Below, one piece after another: positions 46,245 through 58,739 of a DNA stretch of 64,000 bases. Under the pieces are notes generated by a model. It saw nothing but the letters and a program-made list of their open reading frames with translations. It was not told the DNA's origin and searched no databases. This DNA is from Galaxea fascicularis (taxonomy: Eukaryota; Cnidaria; Anthozoa; Scleractinia; Euphylliidae): NCBI GenBank assembly GCA_948470475.1, contig OX419338.1:27915717-27979716 (forward strand), in the 5' to 3' direction. Each line of letters begins with the position of its first letter. Within the stretch, counting starts at the first letter, position 1. The position numbers were made by a program, and so were the translations under genes.

Positions 46245-46592
46245 TAGGTAGTTTTCACGTCACGTCATCGTCACGTCATCGTCATCGTGCTGGTGGACAG
46301 TAAACAATAGATCTCTCATTAGCTCGTTTTGTTCGTCCACCAGCATTTTTACATTTAACCATTGTTATCTGTGTCTCTATAGCTTGGCTGCAAACCACCT
46401 ATTATTGTTGCTAGTGGTGATTATTATCTAAAAGGGAATCTTACCTATAGGTGTTTTGCAGTCAATCTCTAGAGACCAGATAACAATGGTGAAATGGACA
46501 AATGCTGGTGGACGAACAAAACGAGCAAATGAGGGATCTATTGTTTACCGTCCACCAGCATGGCGGCGATGACGTAACGTGAAAACCACCTA
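46245..46592. mobile_element. Long-TIR MITE, family shared with 35039
   Basis: It starts TAGGTAGTTTTCACGTCACG and ends CGTAACGTGAAAACCACCTA. Arms of about 150 bp contain GTGCTGGTGGAC/GTCCACCAGC words. A half-length relative sits in ABCG intron 1. No coding capacity. Confidence 0.88.
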
Positions 46593-47802
46593 TTCAGAAA
46601 GGCTACTTAATTAAGACCAATAACAGTTCGTACTTTCTTGTTCCCTTTAGTCCGCCTTTACTTTTTAGTACAAAGAATTTGCAATTGGCCTCCTAAGTTG
46701 TTATCAAGTTGAACATCAACTGGACTATGTAGCCATATATGAATCAGTTCATTTTCATGTCAGCTGATCTGCATCTTATGATTGCTCCAGGCTAAAAGCT
46801 AGACTGCACTCTGATGGACTCTGGACTCTGGACTATACTTTTTATATGCCACCGTCGAATTCCACGTCTTTTTGCCCAAACGCCAACAGCTGTCACTATG
46901 CATTTATAGAAAATTCGGATCTGAAAATTTTATAGAGTGAGGAGCCGCTATGCAACACTTTGTCGGGTAGATTTCTGAGATTAAGGTTTATCCCCACAAA
47001 AACAATCATGTTTCCGTTTAGTCTCAAATGTCATGTAATCCCAAACCACCGAAAACAAAAAAAGCCGGAAAGGCCCACTAAACTGAGAAAAAAGTTTAAG
47101 CAAGGAGGTGTGGCCCTCCCTTCTGAAAGGTCCAAAAAGCCTCTGACCCTCACCCCCCACTCCATTAAAAAAAATTCTGACCTTCCCTAACAGGCATGGA
47201 GCTTTCATTTTTATCATCTTTCCTACTGTATCAATGTGGTGTTATCCATCCTTGCTCATCACTTATATTCCTAACCTTTTCCCCCACCTCAGCACCACAA
47301 CCCCCCCCCCCCTCTCCCCCCGCTTCTGCGGTGATACCAAATCATTATATTCTAGTTCTAGTCAGCTGTGGAACCATGGAAACGTGGATGGGCTTGGCCA
47401 GTTTGCCAGGAACGTGATGTGAGGTAGAAGTTGTCTTCTGTAAAAACTGTACTCTAGCTTGTGTCCATGCATAACTCAATGAGTGGTTGCATGTGTTACA
47501 TTTCTTGCTTGTTTCACAATCTATTTGTAGCCATTCAGTCTGGAGAGCATAAGGGTATCGATGGTCCCCAGCCAGGGTCTTCATCCCCGCTGTTCACTCC
47601 AAAATTTTCCAGTAATCTTACAATAGAGACAGTTTTTGTGCTGGCTAGGTTACCTAGCCTGCACTATTGCTATCGTCTTCAATTTGGGTCCGTAACTCGT
47701 AACTATATCACGTGATATAAGGTCGCCATGAGCTTTCAACAGGCTCTTCGGACGCGTTGCAAGTGATTTCGTAATTTGTAAGTAAATTGTCCTTTTTACG
47801 CG
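46593..47802. other. Spacer, no supported gene
   Basis: A C-run lies near 47300, and a short triplicated word CTCTGGACT near 46818. Open frames at 46960-47190, 47196-47417 and 47345-47584 lack domains. Confidence 0.4.
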
Positions 47803-48456
47803 ATGTTTTTAATCAGAATTACTCCCTTTACGTACCATAACATTGAAACCGTTAATCTTCGCCGAATAAAACGGAGCGGTTTGTATTTTGGATCAATTTT
47901 AAGTCGTTTCCTGCCAAGTGAAATAAACAAAATAGCCACCATGACGAACCCATCGCTGTCAAACAAGCATCTTCTGAAGACGAACGAGCCTCTTCTAAGG
48001 ATAGACAAGGAAACCATGAATGTCGGCCGAATAAAACCCCGCTATTTATCTTTTGCACTAGGTTTAAGTCGTTTCATACGAAGTGGAAAGGACCAACAAG
48101 CTAGCATGGCGAACCCGTCGCTCGCAAACAAGCATCTTCTGGAGGTGAATGAACTTTTCCTAAGAATGGATCAGCGTCTTTTGAGGAAAACGGAGACTCT
48201 TTTGACAGTAACTAAGCCTCTATTGAGCGAAACTATGCCTCGTTTGAAGAAAATCAAGCCCCTTTTGGGGAAAACTGGGGCTCTTTTGAGGATAAAGAAA
48301 CTGTGTAGTGACAGGTTTAATAGGTGTCCATGTTGGTTCAATACCTTGTACATACAATTGTCTATTATAATGTCTGGTTTTTATGCCAACATCAATATGG
48401 TCAAACTGTACCCATATTATACCAGAAGGCATTTCTCTCTGGTCGATTTGCATTAG
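47803..48456 (+). CDS. Repeat-encoded leucine-heptad ORF, uncertain
   Basis: A 217-codon open frame with two levels of repetition. A 165-bp (55-codon) unit starting GCCGAATAAAAC at 47861 repeats at 48026. From about 48176 to 48302 six 21-bp units follow, each encoding a seven-residue repeat (LLRKTET, LLTVTKP, LLSETMP and so on). An internal ATG at 47941 has a strong context (GCCACCATGA) and the matching one in repeat two is at 48106. The end overlaps the helicase fragment on the other strand from about 48300, so the last 50 codons are probably fortuitous. The minus strand is also open in heptads, so the coding strand is not certain. Function unknown. Confidence 0.3.
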   Translation: MFLIRITPFTYHNIETVNLRRIKRSGLYFGSILSRFLPSEINKIATMTNPSLSNKHLLKTNEPLLRIDKETMNVGRIKPRYLSFALGLSRFIRSGKDQQASMANPSLANKHLLEVNELFLRMDQRLLRKTETLLTVTKPLLSETMPRLKKIKPLLGKTGALLRIKKLCSDRFNRCPCWFNTLYIQLSIIMSGFYANINMVKLYPYYTRRHFSLVDLH

Positions 48457-49290
48457 TTTGATAACATTACTTGCACCATTTGTCATTCCATCATCTGTTC
48501 TGGCGTTAAGAGATCTCAGTTCCTTCTCCAACGGCTAAGTTAAGCACAGAATGTAGCTGTTTTGTTTTGTGAGGATCATTCGGAACTTGTTTTAAAATCT
48601 TCTGCTTGAGTTGTTGTGAGTCAGCCCCTATGACGCTGTCATGGGCTTTAGTGCAATACTTAGTGCCTGATATTGCACGGTGTGCTTTGTCATTATAGTC
48701 ATTTACTGTAGCATTTTGTATGAATAAGTGTGGCGCATGTTTTGGATAGTCAGAAGCAGTAGTGTTGAAAATCACTTTCTTCTTTAATTTCATTATATCA
48801 TCATTAATGTGGTTACCTTCCGTTAGTCTGTTCAACAATTGAGAAAATTGCTTACTTTCCCTTTGTCTGATAATTTCTTATAGTTCAAACATGGAAAAAA
48901 GTTCTTTCCAAAGATTAGAGGAAAGAATACCATATTCACTATTGTCTATCCATAACTGGTTGGAGTTGGAATAAATCACCTATAGCAATAATACTAACAC
49001 CACCAAAGGGTAGAAATACCTTTAATATGCTTTAGTCTATTGCTTATTTGCACATTGAACGTGGTGTTACCAACCATAGATATTTCGTCAATGAAAATTA
49101 GTTTAATACTACCAAGTGGGCATCTAAATTTATTCAGTCTGCTTGAATCAAGTGGTTAAGAGGTTCATTATTCATCCAAAGAGGCTCGTTCGCATTTGTG
49201 ATCTTCAGCAAGTTACGGTAGAGATGCTGTTTGGAATCCACATCAATAACGATCGCTTTGTTTGTCGTCTTATCAAGTAAAGTTAATTAC
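48220..49290 (-). pseudogene. PIF1-like helicase fragment, frameshifted
   Basis: On the minus strand about 49250-48840 reads KLIFIDEISMVGNTTF (Walker B, DEISM) and, after a frameshift near 49010, PFGGVSIIAIGDLFQLQPV (helicase motif III). Further down come HLFIQNATVNDYNDKAHRAI, LHSVLNLAVGEGTEI and GIIWVQFDHIDVGIKTR, conserved in the C-terminal half of PIF1/RRM3-type helicases as found in Helitron-like and stand-alone cnidarian copies. Walker A and the end are missing, and stops or frameshifts divide it. It is a decayed mobile-element or captured-helicase copy. No Helitron terminus could be assigned. Confidence 0.8.
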
Positions 49291-51107
49291 CGCGCATGCA
49301 TCGGCCTAGAACTTGAATAACACTTCATTTTATTACCTACAGACAATAATTGAAAGGTGTGGTAAATAATTTGGGCTGCAAATAAAGTTTTCTCCTTATC
49401 TCAAACGCAGGTGTGTGCCCAAAATGTTGCGCTTTGCTGAAGAACCACAAAGCAGAGTCGATAAATTCTCGGAAATTACGCTCAGTGATTGGTTCCGAAG
49501 TCCCTAAGTATTTTGTTCCTTGTGTTCCCGAGGTCTCTCGAAAATCACGAACATCTACGTCGTACCCAGATCTCCCACGGTCAGGGTGTGAGCAGTGAGA
49601 TCTAGGTACGAGATTACGTCTCCCTGTGATATTGTATGTCACATGTTTTTTATTTCTTGGGTCTCCAGTTCATAGTTACGCATTTACGGACACAACCCAA
49701 TGACTATATGGCTTCGCCTCTTCGAGACAGTAGCCACAACAAGCCCCCGACTCTACCGCAGTAACAATTTATGCTTTCTGGCCATGAATCACCAATGCAT
49801 CCCACGTGAATGCTTCTAAACGTCTTGTTGCATGTTGTAACAACTTTGTCTCATTTCAGCTTTTCATGCAAACTCTACCTTTTTTTAATACTTAACCTCT
49901 TTTATAGTCTTACTCCAGTATCATTCCTTGTCTAATCTATTACCTCTTTTATACAAATGCACGCTATAATCCTCTTTCAAAAAACTTAAGTAAAGTACAA
50001 AAGAAACGTTTTAGCTGACACGTTGCCAAGCCAAGTATTGTTCTCACGCGACTTACTCCTTTTTTAACCAACCTCTGTACTTCTGTGCTGCATACCCCAA
50101 ATTTTCAAACTGGCACGTTTCATGTTACTCAAATCAAACTACTGTGCTCTCACTGCGCCACCCAAACTTGCCCTTTATCCATTCTGACAAAATCTTCCTT
50201 CCCTGAATTTACAGTACACCAAGTTCAAAATCGCAAGGTTAATAACTTACTCCTAGCCAGCACGTGTACCCCATGGGTACCTATTTTTTATGAGTGATAC
50301 TGTACTGCTATCATGGTGTCCTAAATGATCTTTAAGAAGAGGTACTATTTATTAGTTAGCTTAGTTCCTTTTCCCCAAGTGGGGAATAGGGCCAAAAGTG
50401 CTGAGCAACGCCTACCATCTCGAAAAGCCCCTGTCAGTCAGTCATTTGTCACACCTCCACATTTGGTGACTTTGATAATACAATGCAGCTAAGTGAAAAT
50501 GACAAAAGGCGAGTCCCCAGTGCCTTTAAACATCTGGAACCCGTGTCTAAGGGAAGAATATCCCCGAATAAAAAACCCTGGCCCTCCAGGTTGGGGATTA
50601 GGCATGGGGTCAATTCCCCCGTCCTGCAAAAACATATACCGATTAAGGAAACTAGCAGTTGCGTTTTAGTCCACAATCTCAAAGGAGGCGTATTTTTTGT
50701 ACATTTTTTTACACCACTCGTTCACTTTGTTCTTTGTATGTTTCTGTACATTATGTACAAATATACATAATGTATAATGAGAACTACTTCCAGAACAAAA
50801 ATATGTGATATGTCCATGTTTCTGTTAAACGACCGCAGCTGAGCTGGGAGCCATCTCTGTTGATCATACAACCAGAGATTACTATGTATTTACATTTACC
50901 TGTAGAACACTGCTTTGTAATATAGGGTTTCAAATCCACCGTATTCCATGTGATTGAAGCCATTCAGTAACGCCCTTTCGCCCAGGTTTTTTTGGGCGTA
51001 AAAGCATAAGCAGGGTGTTTTTGAATATTAATGTTGTTCTGAAAACTTATCGTGCATCAGACAGTCTTACCCCGTTTATATTGTTTTGTATGTCCTAGGA
51101 ACCATAA
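49291..51107. other. Spacer, no supported gene
   Basis: Open frames such as 49337-49642 (-), 50085-50297 (+) and 50449-50770 lack domains and look like repeat debris. GTCCTAG just before 51101 may be an acceptor for the zinc-finger pseudogene. Confidence 0.4.
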
Positions 51108-51811
<704 letters not shown>

Positions 51812-52650
51812 AACTTTTGACGCTTGTATCTTCGTATTTTTTACTCGGTAAAATCTTAACATAGTTTGATAGCACGCTCTGATAAATAACTGGCGAGCCG
51901 CTATAAATTATTCACAGTTTGATTATACAACAATTTTATTAAACAATTAAAAAAAAACCTTAAAAAAACGAATGTACTCGAGGAAGAGTGAAGTTTGCAT
52001 TCTATTCATCAAGGTTTGCTTTGCCTTGAATAAGAAGCGATCCCTTTCAAGTGGGACAGTCAATATGCTATACAGCTACTTTCTGCAACCATCAGTCTTT
52101 ACCTCGCTGCATGCCTCGACCATCTCTTCCGATCTATCCACTTTTTCTTTTGCCTTCCATCGCGTTCCTTCTCACTTCCCTGTCTTTTGCGTTGTACTCC
52201 TCTACCCTTCTGTTTTAGTCGTTCTGATCGTGTGCTTTCCACTGTCAATTTCTGCCCTTTTCCTTTCCTCGTCCATTACTTGCTCTGTTTCCTTCTCTTC
52301 CCAATGATTTTCTTAGCAGCTTCTCTGTATACCTCCAGGGTCTTATCATGCGCCTCCTCAGGGTCTTCCATGTCCGCCGGCGCTTCCACGGAACCTGTTT
52401 TTCACTTCAACGTTTAATCTGCCTCCTCACTCTGTAGTTTGCGTACGTCAAACCTCTCCCTTCTCTCTTCAGCTCGTTTTTCGCTATGCAACGTTAGCCT
52501 CATCACGATTGTGACAAGATAGCGCTTAACTCGAAGTATTTTTCCACAAATAGTTCACCTAAACCTATATTCTGGCAAAGTTTGGGAATTTTCGGTTTTT
52601 TCATTTTCCACACCTGTAGGCGATATTTACGGGCGGCCGCTCTTAAGTCA
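51812..52650. other. Spacer with pyrimidine-rich stretch, no gene seen
   Basis: From about 52090 to 52490 the plus strand is T/C-rich, opening low-complexity frames. I see no domain. Confidence 0.4.
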
Positions 52651-53360
52651 TAGTGTGCAAATGCACTGGGTTTGTCCACTGTACAAGCTCTCAACATGTT
52701 GAGTGTTTGTTGAGGTGTTGTTGAGCGGGGTGTTCAAATGACCTCAACAATGACTCAACATGTTGAGCATTCCGAAGACTTCACAAAGGCTCATGTTGAA
52801 TCATGGCTGAGAATCTTAGGTATATTCATCTCCTCAAAATACGAAAATGCTTGGCTGCACCTCTAGTAAGCGAACTCATTGATGAGGACAAAAAGGCAAA
52901 AAAAAAAAAAACACGTTTATTGCTTACGTCCCATAAGCACGTATTTTTCTCCAACAAATCAATACGCTTTTCCGTTTCTTCCTCCGTCCATTATCTTGTC
53001 TTTCCTCTTTTAGAATTTTTGTCATTTGAACTTTCCTGTAGAACGTCTAACTCCTGCGACGCCATCTTGTAAAATGTTCGATATGTTTAAACTCCCAATG
53101 GATACGCTGGGCACTGCGCGTGCGTGGGCTCAACATGTTAAGCGTTTCTGTGCAAATGCACTCGACTTTGTTGAGCCACACATGGATGACCGCAAAACAA
53201 AGGAAATGTTGAGCCGTGTTGAGCGAAAAGTTTGACCAGTTTCAAATTTGATTCAACACCGCTCAACACCTCTCAACAGGGTGTTCAAATGCGGTCAACT
53301 TGTTGAGCTCAACATTTTGAGAGCTTGTAGAGTGGACAAATCCAGTGCATTTGCACGCTG
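52651..53360. mobile_element. hAT-like non-autonomous element, 710 bp
   Basis: The left end TAGTGTGCAAATGCACTGGG matches the inverted right end (CCAGTGCATTTGCACGCTG), fitting the YAGNG start of hAT elements, and homology continues into TTTGTCCAC and AGAGCTTGTA-like words. CTTAAGTC and CTTTAAGTC flank it as an imperfect duplication. The palindrome CAACATGTTGAG occurs just inside the left end (about 52693 and 52753), with variants near 53132 and 53298, like subterminal binding sites. Confidence 0.82.
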
Positions 53361-53759
53361 CTTTAAGTCTTGTGACAGTGAAGTTCGTAGAGGTTTGCCC
53401 AGAAATGCAACAACGCAACAACGAAAATTACAATTTTTACACAATGCTTGCCGGTTTCTGGGCGACGCGAGGCTATTGTAAAATTAGTAATTCTAGCAGA
53501 GTGACAACGAAAAATAGTGAAATACAAATTTTGTAATAAGAAATGTTATGATAAGCAAAAGTGGTAAAAGAATGCTTGCCGGGGCAAGCGCGAAGCTATT
53601 GTAAAATTATATTTCTGGCAGAGTGACGACAAAAATCCAAAAAAAAATGCAATTTTTGTAAAATCCGTCAACCTCCCGTGTATCCTGTATTAAAAATTTG
53701 CATAACCAAATTGATCGTGGTAATTTCAAACTTCGCAACTGCCGACCACTTGACAGAAA

Positions 53760-53915
53760 CGTTAAATTTGTAAAATTTGTCATTATATGACAAAAATTGT
53801 TAAATGTGTAAAATTTGTAAATTTTTCACCACATGACAAAAATCGTTAAATGTGTAAAATTTGTAAATTTGTCACTACATGACAAAAATCGTTTAATTTG
53901 TAAAATTTGTAACTG
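53760..53915. repeat. About 55-bp tandem repeat, three copies
   Basis: GACAAAAATCGTTAAATGTG-like units with TGTAAAATTTGTAAATTT repeat three times, AT-rich. Confidence 0.85.
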
Positions 53916-54397
53916 CGTGAATTTCTGGACACAAGTGAGCCGTGAGGAATGACCTCTGTAGCGAGTCGATAGTAATGAGTACTCTTTCCTGATAGTTGAA
54001 CAGAGAAATCTAAAAGCACGTGGCTTGATACAATTAGGTTATTCATAAAGTTAGCAACAACGAGCGATTTGTGTACATAAGACAAGAAGAAACTTGAAAC
54101 CAAAAACTATAAATTTGAAATTACTGTAACTAAAGCTAACGAGTATTGGCGCGTAAAACTAACAACGGGCTACAATTTACAAACACATACAAATTGATCC
54201 CAAAATAATAAAATAGAAATGAAGAGGAATAAATAGAAAAGGTAAATAGGGCCATCGATTTCGAGATTTTTTCAGGATGCAATAAAACTGGAACAGATAA
54301 AACAAGGGCTTCGAAGCTCTAAGTAATTTCGAGTTACACGAACGGCTCAAGAATCAACGGTCGCAGCGCGCAATGAACAAAGGGTAGAAATGGACCT
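53916..54397. other. Spacer, no gene seen
   Basis: No ORF, RNA gene or terminal repeat recognised. Confidence 0.4.
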
Positions 54398-55048
54398 TTA
54401 AGGACGTTCGCGCTAATAGTTCACGCGCATCCCTACTGCGCACGAAATTCATGTCACAAGGTCATGCCACGTTAGCCATCGAGCGCGCGCGCTGAGGAAG
54501 AAAGCTAAGCAAGTAAAAGGATGGTACCTGTTGCGTTCCCTTCGCCTTCAGTTTACTCTCTTAAATGGTCGGTGACCCCTACTTTACTTTCTAGAAACAG
54601 ATTTTATTTTTTTTGCCCAAAAATGGACAAAAAAATCAAGATGTCTGTCCACGGGACATTGAATCCTGCCATATCGCGGCTGCAAGGCGCGTGAAACTAT
54701 GGTCGCTAAATGCAAACTTGTTCTTTAAGGAACCTCACCAGTTGACTAAATTAATTTAATAGGTCCACTTAAAAAAATATTTGGCAGACAACATTTCACT
54801 TCAAAGACTTAATTGCAATATTTTTGGGCTTACAGACACTGTGGCCTTATTCGCTAACGAGGCTCGATTTTTTTTTTTCAGATTTAGGGTGTTCTTCCGC
54901 GTATGTTCTCTCCAAAACGAAGTCGGTGACCCATTTTTTTGTTTGTTTGTTTGTTTTACATTTCTAACATAACTTTTTTATCATTTTACAGCGGTAAAAG
55001 TCTCAGAAAAAAATCAATGTTGGAAAATTTTCACGCGAACGTTCTTAA
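54398..55048. mobile_element. TTAA-flanked TIR element
   Basis: TTAAGGACGTTCGCG at the left and CGCGAACGTTCTTAA at the right bound about 650 bp; TTAA at both ends fits a piggyBac- or Kolobok-type duplication. No transposase: small open frames inside lack domains. Confidence 0.8.
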
Positions 55049-56111
55049 GTGCTTGAAGGCCTTCGCCATTGGGAATGACTGTTTATAGAAATGTAATTTC
55101 CATGGTGAAAATTAGATTGTCTTCGCCGGAAAAACTGAAATCGTGGAAAATTTATAGTGCGTGTACTGTCAGGGTGCATGAGCAATTTTCAGGACTGGAG
55201 CCAGCAACAAACGTGCCCCTCCGCCGAGAAAAACTAGTCTACACTACATTCCGTCGGCTCGTTCGCTTTAAGACAACTTAGTTCTTGTCAATTACTACTC
55301 TCTAGTATTTTCTACGATAGTTATTTAAATGTCAGAAGGACTAAATGACCTCAATAAAGCTGTAATATTTATTTTCTTGGAAACCTTTCGCACACGTCAC
55401 GTAATCATTGTACATTCCTTTATACGATAGAGGTGTTTTGTCGATATAACCGACGAAAGTCGCCTAAAAAGAGTTTTTCGTCAAGTTTAAGATCAATAAG
55501 AGAGGACAAAACGTTACTTTAAAATATTTTTTACCTTAAATGCTTCGGCATGTCTGATTGTAATCCACCACATGACAGAACGTGACATGTTTAAAGATCA
55601 TGTAACATTCGATTCCTGGAACACGTGCACATTTAGCTTTGTTTTTGAGCGCTATCTTCGGTTTGAATTGTGGATTTAATTTTACACATAAATCGCTCCA
55701 TGAATGGCTAGTTGTAATTATGTGAAATGTGTTGATGGTGTGTGTCGACGTAATTGTCAGCGATCCTACCAATTCTCAGAGCATTTTAACGAGGAAGGAG
55801 AGTCGAGCTAGGACACCTAAAAGTAGCGACTCCCCCTTCGACACCTAGATTACTGGAAACAAGCGCAGATGAGTAGATAATCTCTTCATTAGGTGTAACC
55901 TGAAGAGGAAAAGAACACCCAAAAATCGTTGACTTATCATGCAAAAAACGGTTTACATTTGTTTGCACTTCCAGTATTTGCTGCAGCAACTGGAAATCAG
56001 TTAGGCCCACTTACGGCCAATGACCACCGCTCGGTGTTAATGTACCTCAGTAGTCAATGTATTGGCTGAAGTTTTATAAGTAGTCTATTTTTTCAAGTGT
56101 GTTATTAATAA
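55049..56111. other. Spacer, no supported gene
   Basis: I see nothing I can support here; short open frames such as 55536-55772 (-) have no domain. Confidence 0.4.
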
Positions 56112-56119
56112 GTAATCAC

Positions 56120-56155
<36 letters not shown>

Positions 56156-56279
56156 TTGCAAATTTTTTTCAAAGACCACAAATTGCACTCGCCCTACGGG
56201 CTCGTGCAGTTTTGTTGGTCTTTGAAAAAATTGACTCGTGCTTATTTATTCCAAATTGCTCTAGGAATCATGTGATTAC
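56112..56279. mobile_element. Foldback MITE
   Basis: GTAATCACATGATTTTT...GGAATAAATAAGCAC folds against GTGCTTATTTATTCC...AATCATGTGATTAC. The centre contains a second hairpin (GCACTCGCCC / GGGCTCGTGC). Arms are about 80 bp with few mismatches. Confidence 0.9.
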
Positions 56280-56462
56280 CTATACTAACAAAATGCACGC
56301 AAACGTAATAAAATGGCTACAAAGTTTGTATGTACTTTTTTTTTTAAATTTGCATGCATTTTGTTAATTTTGCAGACTTTTTCTTAAGTTTGCACGTGTT
56401 TTGCGTCTACGATGGACATACAAACATGCCACTTTAAAATTCGCCCTTGATCATGATATCCG

Positions 56463-56665
56463 GTGTATGTAATTATGTAATTTGGATTCGGGCGCGTTTC
56501 CCTTCCAAGATTAGTGAGATAACGTAAGCCACTGACCAAATTTGCCCTTGACATTAGGTGTATGTAATTTGGATTCGCGCGCATTTCGCTTCCAAGATTA
56601 GTGAGATAACGCGAGCAACTGACCAAATCGCGCGCGCGTTTGTCTTCCAAGAGTTAGTGAGATAA
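56463..56665. repeat. About 100-bp tandem repeat, 2 to 2.5 copies
   Basis: TTCCAAGATTAGTGAGATAA and TTCCAAGAGTTAGTGAGATA recur with TAATTTGGATTCG and GACCAAAT words, spaced about 90-100 bp. Confidence 0.8.
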
Positions 56666-56928
56666 CATGAACAAAGGACAGCAGCAAAGTAAATTCATCT
56701 CAGAGTTGAATTTGCCTTATCTGAGTAATTAATATTCCATTAAATTATAGTCTCCTTTCGCCCTACCAAGAAGATATGTCATTTAATTTCTATTTGCGGA
56801 AATTACCTGCGACAAATAGAGATTGCTTTTGTCCGTTCTTGAAGAGCTTTTGCTATAGCAGACGATATTTTAAGACGTTGACGAAATTAAATGAAAGATA
56901 TTTTTGCATCTTTTTAAGGGAACTCGGA

Positions 56929-56934
<6 letters not shown>

Positions 56935-56959
<25 letters not shown>

Positions 56960-57000
56960 CACGACCCTCCGAGATCTAGTACGGATGCTCTATTGACGAA
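56935..57000 (-). mobile_element. tRNA-derived SINE remnant
   Basis: On the minus strand AGAGCATCCGTACTAGATCT leads into GGGTCGTGGGTTCAAATCCC (B box) and GGGGCTCGG. This is the 3' two-thirds of a tRNA-like head; the A-box half is missing. The anticodon arm is imperfect, so it is not a working tRNA gene. Confidence 0.7.
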
Positions 57001-57587
57001 ATTGTCTTCAATATTCATCAAGATCTTCAACAGTGAACAGTTGCTGTTTTGGTAATTGACTCCGTTACTAGGTGGCGACTGAGAGAAAAGAACTAAGTAT
57101 ATTTACTCTGACTACCTTCAGAGTTAGATCTGTTTTCCCTGACACAATTTCATGAGAAATACCAGACGTTTGAAAATTTTGTTTGGATTCGGAATTTAAT
57201 AAAAACGATAGCATACGTCACCGACCAATATCCCTTACAGTTTGATGTCATTATTAATAACTTGATCAATTGAATCAGTAAAGATCTTCTTTGTTGCAGC
57301 TCTGGTATTGACTTTTCTTTCCTATATTTTGTGGCATCCATTCTAAAACGTCGAATAATTCAGGGTTTTTCACAATGTTCAATGATTGCGGAGCAAGCGA
57401 TGAGAAACGCACTGCAAACAGCTGTTAACATCTTTACGAATTTAACTTGTCATTTTTTAAATCAATTAGCATGTCAGTCTGGAAGGTTCATGAATTGTAA
57501 AACTCACGTCTTCTCTACCGGTAGTTATCAACTACAGTCCACAGCAAGAAAGTGGATAAAGTTTATCACAAAAACGATTTCGTTTCG
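57001..57587. other. 5' flank of second GPCR
   Basis: No other gene seen. The GPCR frame stays open 36 nt upstream of its first ATG, but the triplet there is GTG, so 57588 is preferred. Confidence 0.4.
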
Positions 57588-58553
57588 ATGGCTGACGATC
57601 TTGGCTCTCGAGGTCTTTTTACCATAATCTTGGAAGCTGGTTGGATGATTGTGCTCAACATTTTGTCCCTTCTAGGCAACCTTTTTGTTTGTCTCTCGGT
57701 TTACAAGAATACCAGCCTTCGTACGTCGACAAGCGTCTATATCATTGCACTGGCTGTGAGTGACTTGCTGTCCGCTTTTTTTGTTATGCCTTTTGCAACG
57801 GTTGTACTCCTCTCAGGAAAATGGCCTTTCGGAGATACGGTTTGTCAAATGCATGCTTTTTTCAGCTTATTCGTGGTTTACGTTTCCCCTGTTACCATGG
57901 GTCTGACAGCTTTTAACAGGTACGTGAGAATGTGCAAGTCTGATCAGCGATATAGACAGCTCTTTTCATCAAAAAAGTCCCGCATCTTACTTTCGTCTAC
58001 TTGGGTGCTTGTAGCCTCCTACATCTTGGTTCTTCGCTTCGCTGATATTCAGCGTTTTCAGTTTTTACCTGGTTATGCAGCGTGTTTGAATGTGCAGTCA
58101 AGCGAGGTAGGAAAGTACATTCATTACGTGGTGGTCGTCGGTATGTTTCTGATTGTTCCACTCACGGTCACCATCTTCAGCTACAAGAAAGTTTTCAAAA
58201 AGATTCGCGAGCACAACTCTGTGGTGGCACAAACTCTTCGCTCCCGAGGTGCAAGAGATTCCACCATCAGCTCAAATGAAATTCGGATTTGCAGATCACT
58301 GGTTATTGTCGTTTTTGCATTTATGCTGTGTTGGATACCTGCTTGGGTCATTACAATATTGACCCGATTTCGCATCGTCATGAGAATGCCACGAGAAATG
58401 GAACTGCTTTGCACTTTTTGTCTGAACGTGTCCAACACCATCAATCCATTTATCTATGCAGGGATGAATTCTTTTTTCAGAAAAGAATTTCGAAAACTAC
58501 TTTGCTGTGGATCGGGTGGATTAGTACAACAAAACCCAGCAGCATCAAACTAA
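57588..58553 (+). CDS. Class A GPCR, melatonin-receptor-like, intronless
   Basis: 321 residues from ATG 57588 to TAA, seven transmembrane helices, plasma membrane. TM1 has LLGNLFVCLSVY, TM2 LAVSDLLSAFFVMPF, then GKWPFGDTVCQMHAF with the TM3 Cys. TM3 ends FNRYVRMC: NRY instead of DRY, as in melatonin receptors. TM6 has FAFMLCWIPAWVI (CWxP) and TM7 NTINPFIYAGMN (NPxxY), followed by a basic helix 8 and CCGSG. These features fit the large cnidarian group related to melatonin receptors and opsins; the TM7 segment lacks the retinal-binding Lys, so it is not an opsin. The ligand is unknown. The ORF is intact. It is unrelated in sequence detail to the GPCR at 7842. Confidence 0.93.
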   Translation: MADDLGSRGLFTIILEAGWMIVLNILSLLGNLFVCLSVYKNTSLRTSTSVYIIALAVSDLLSAFFVMPFATVVLLSGKWPFGDTVCQMHAFFSLFVVYVSPVTMGLTAFNRYVRMCKSDQRYRQLFSSKKSRILLSSTWVLVASYILVLRFADIQRFQFLPGYAACLNVQSSEVGKYIHYVVVVGMFLIVPLTVTIFSYKKVFKKIREHNSVVAQTLRSRGARDSTISSNEIRICRSLVIVVFAFMLCWIPAWVITILTRFRIVMRMPREMELLCTFCLNVSNTINPFIYAGMNSFFRKEFRKLLCCGSGGLVQQNPAASN

Positions 58554-58620
58554 AGACCAATTGCCTTGTTGCCGAGGGAAGAAGAACACACAGCACACAC
58601 TGAACAGCAGTCAATAATTA

Positions 58621-58739
58621 ACAATTATTGGACGAGGTTAAGCAAAATATCGTGATTTGTAAGTGGCGAGCAGATCAATTATTTGCCGAAGCTGAAGGCT
58701 GAGGTAAATAATTGATCTGCGAGACACTGGCAAATCACG

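Noticed and set aside
56935..57000. Functional tRNA gene
   Set aside because: The 5' half with the A box and acceptor strand is missing.
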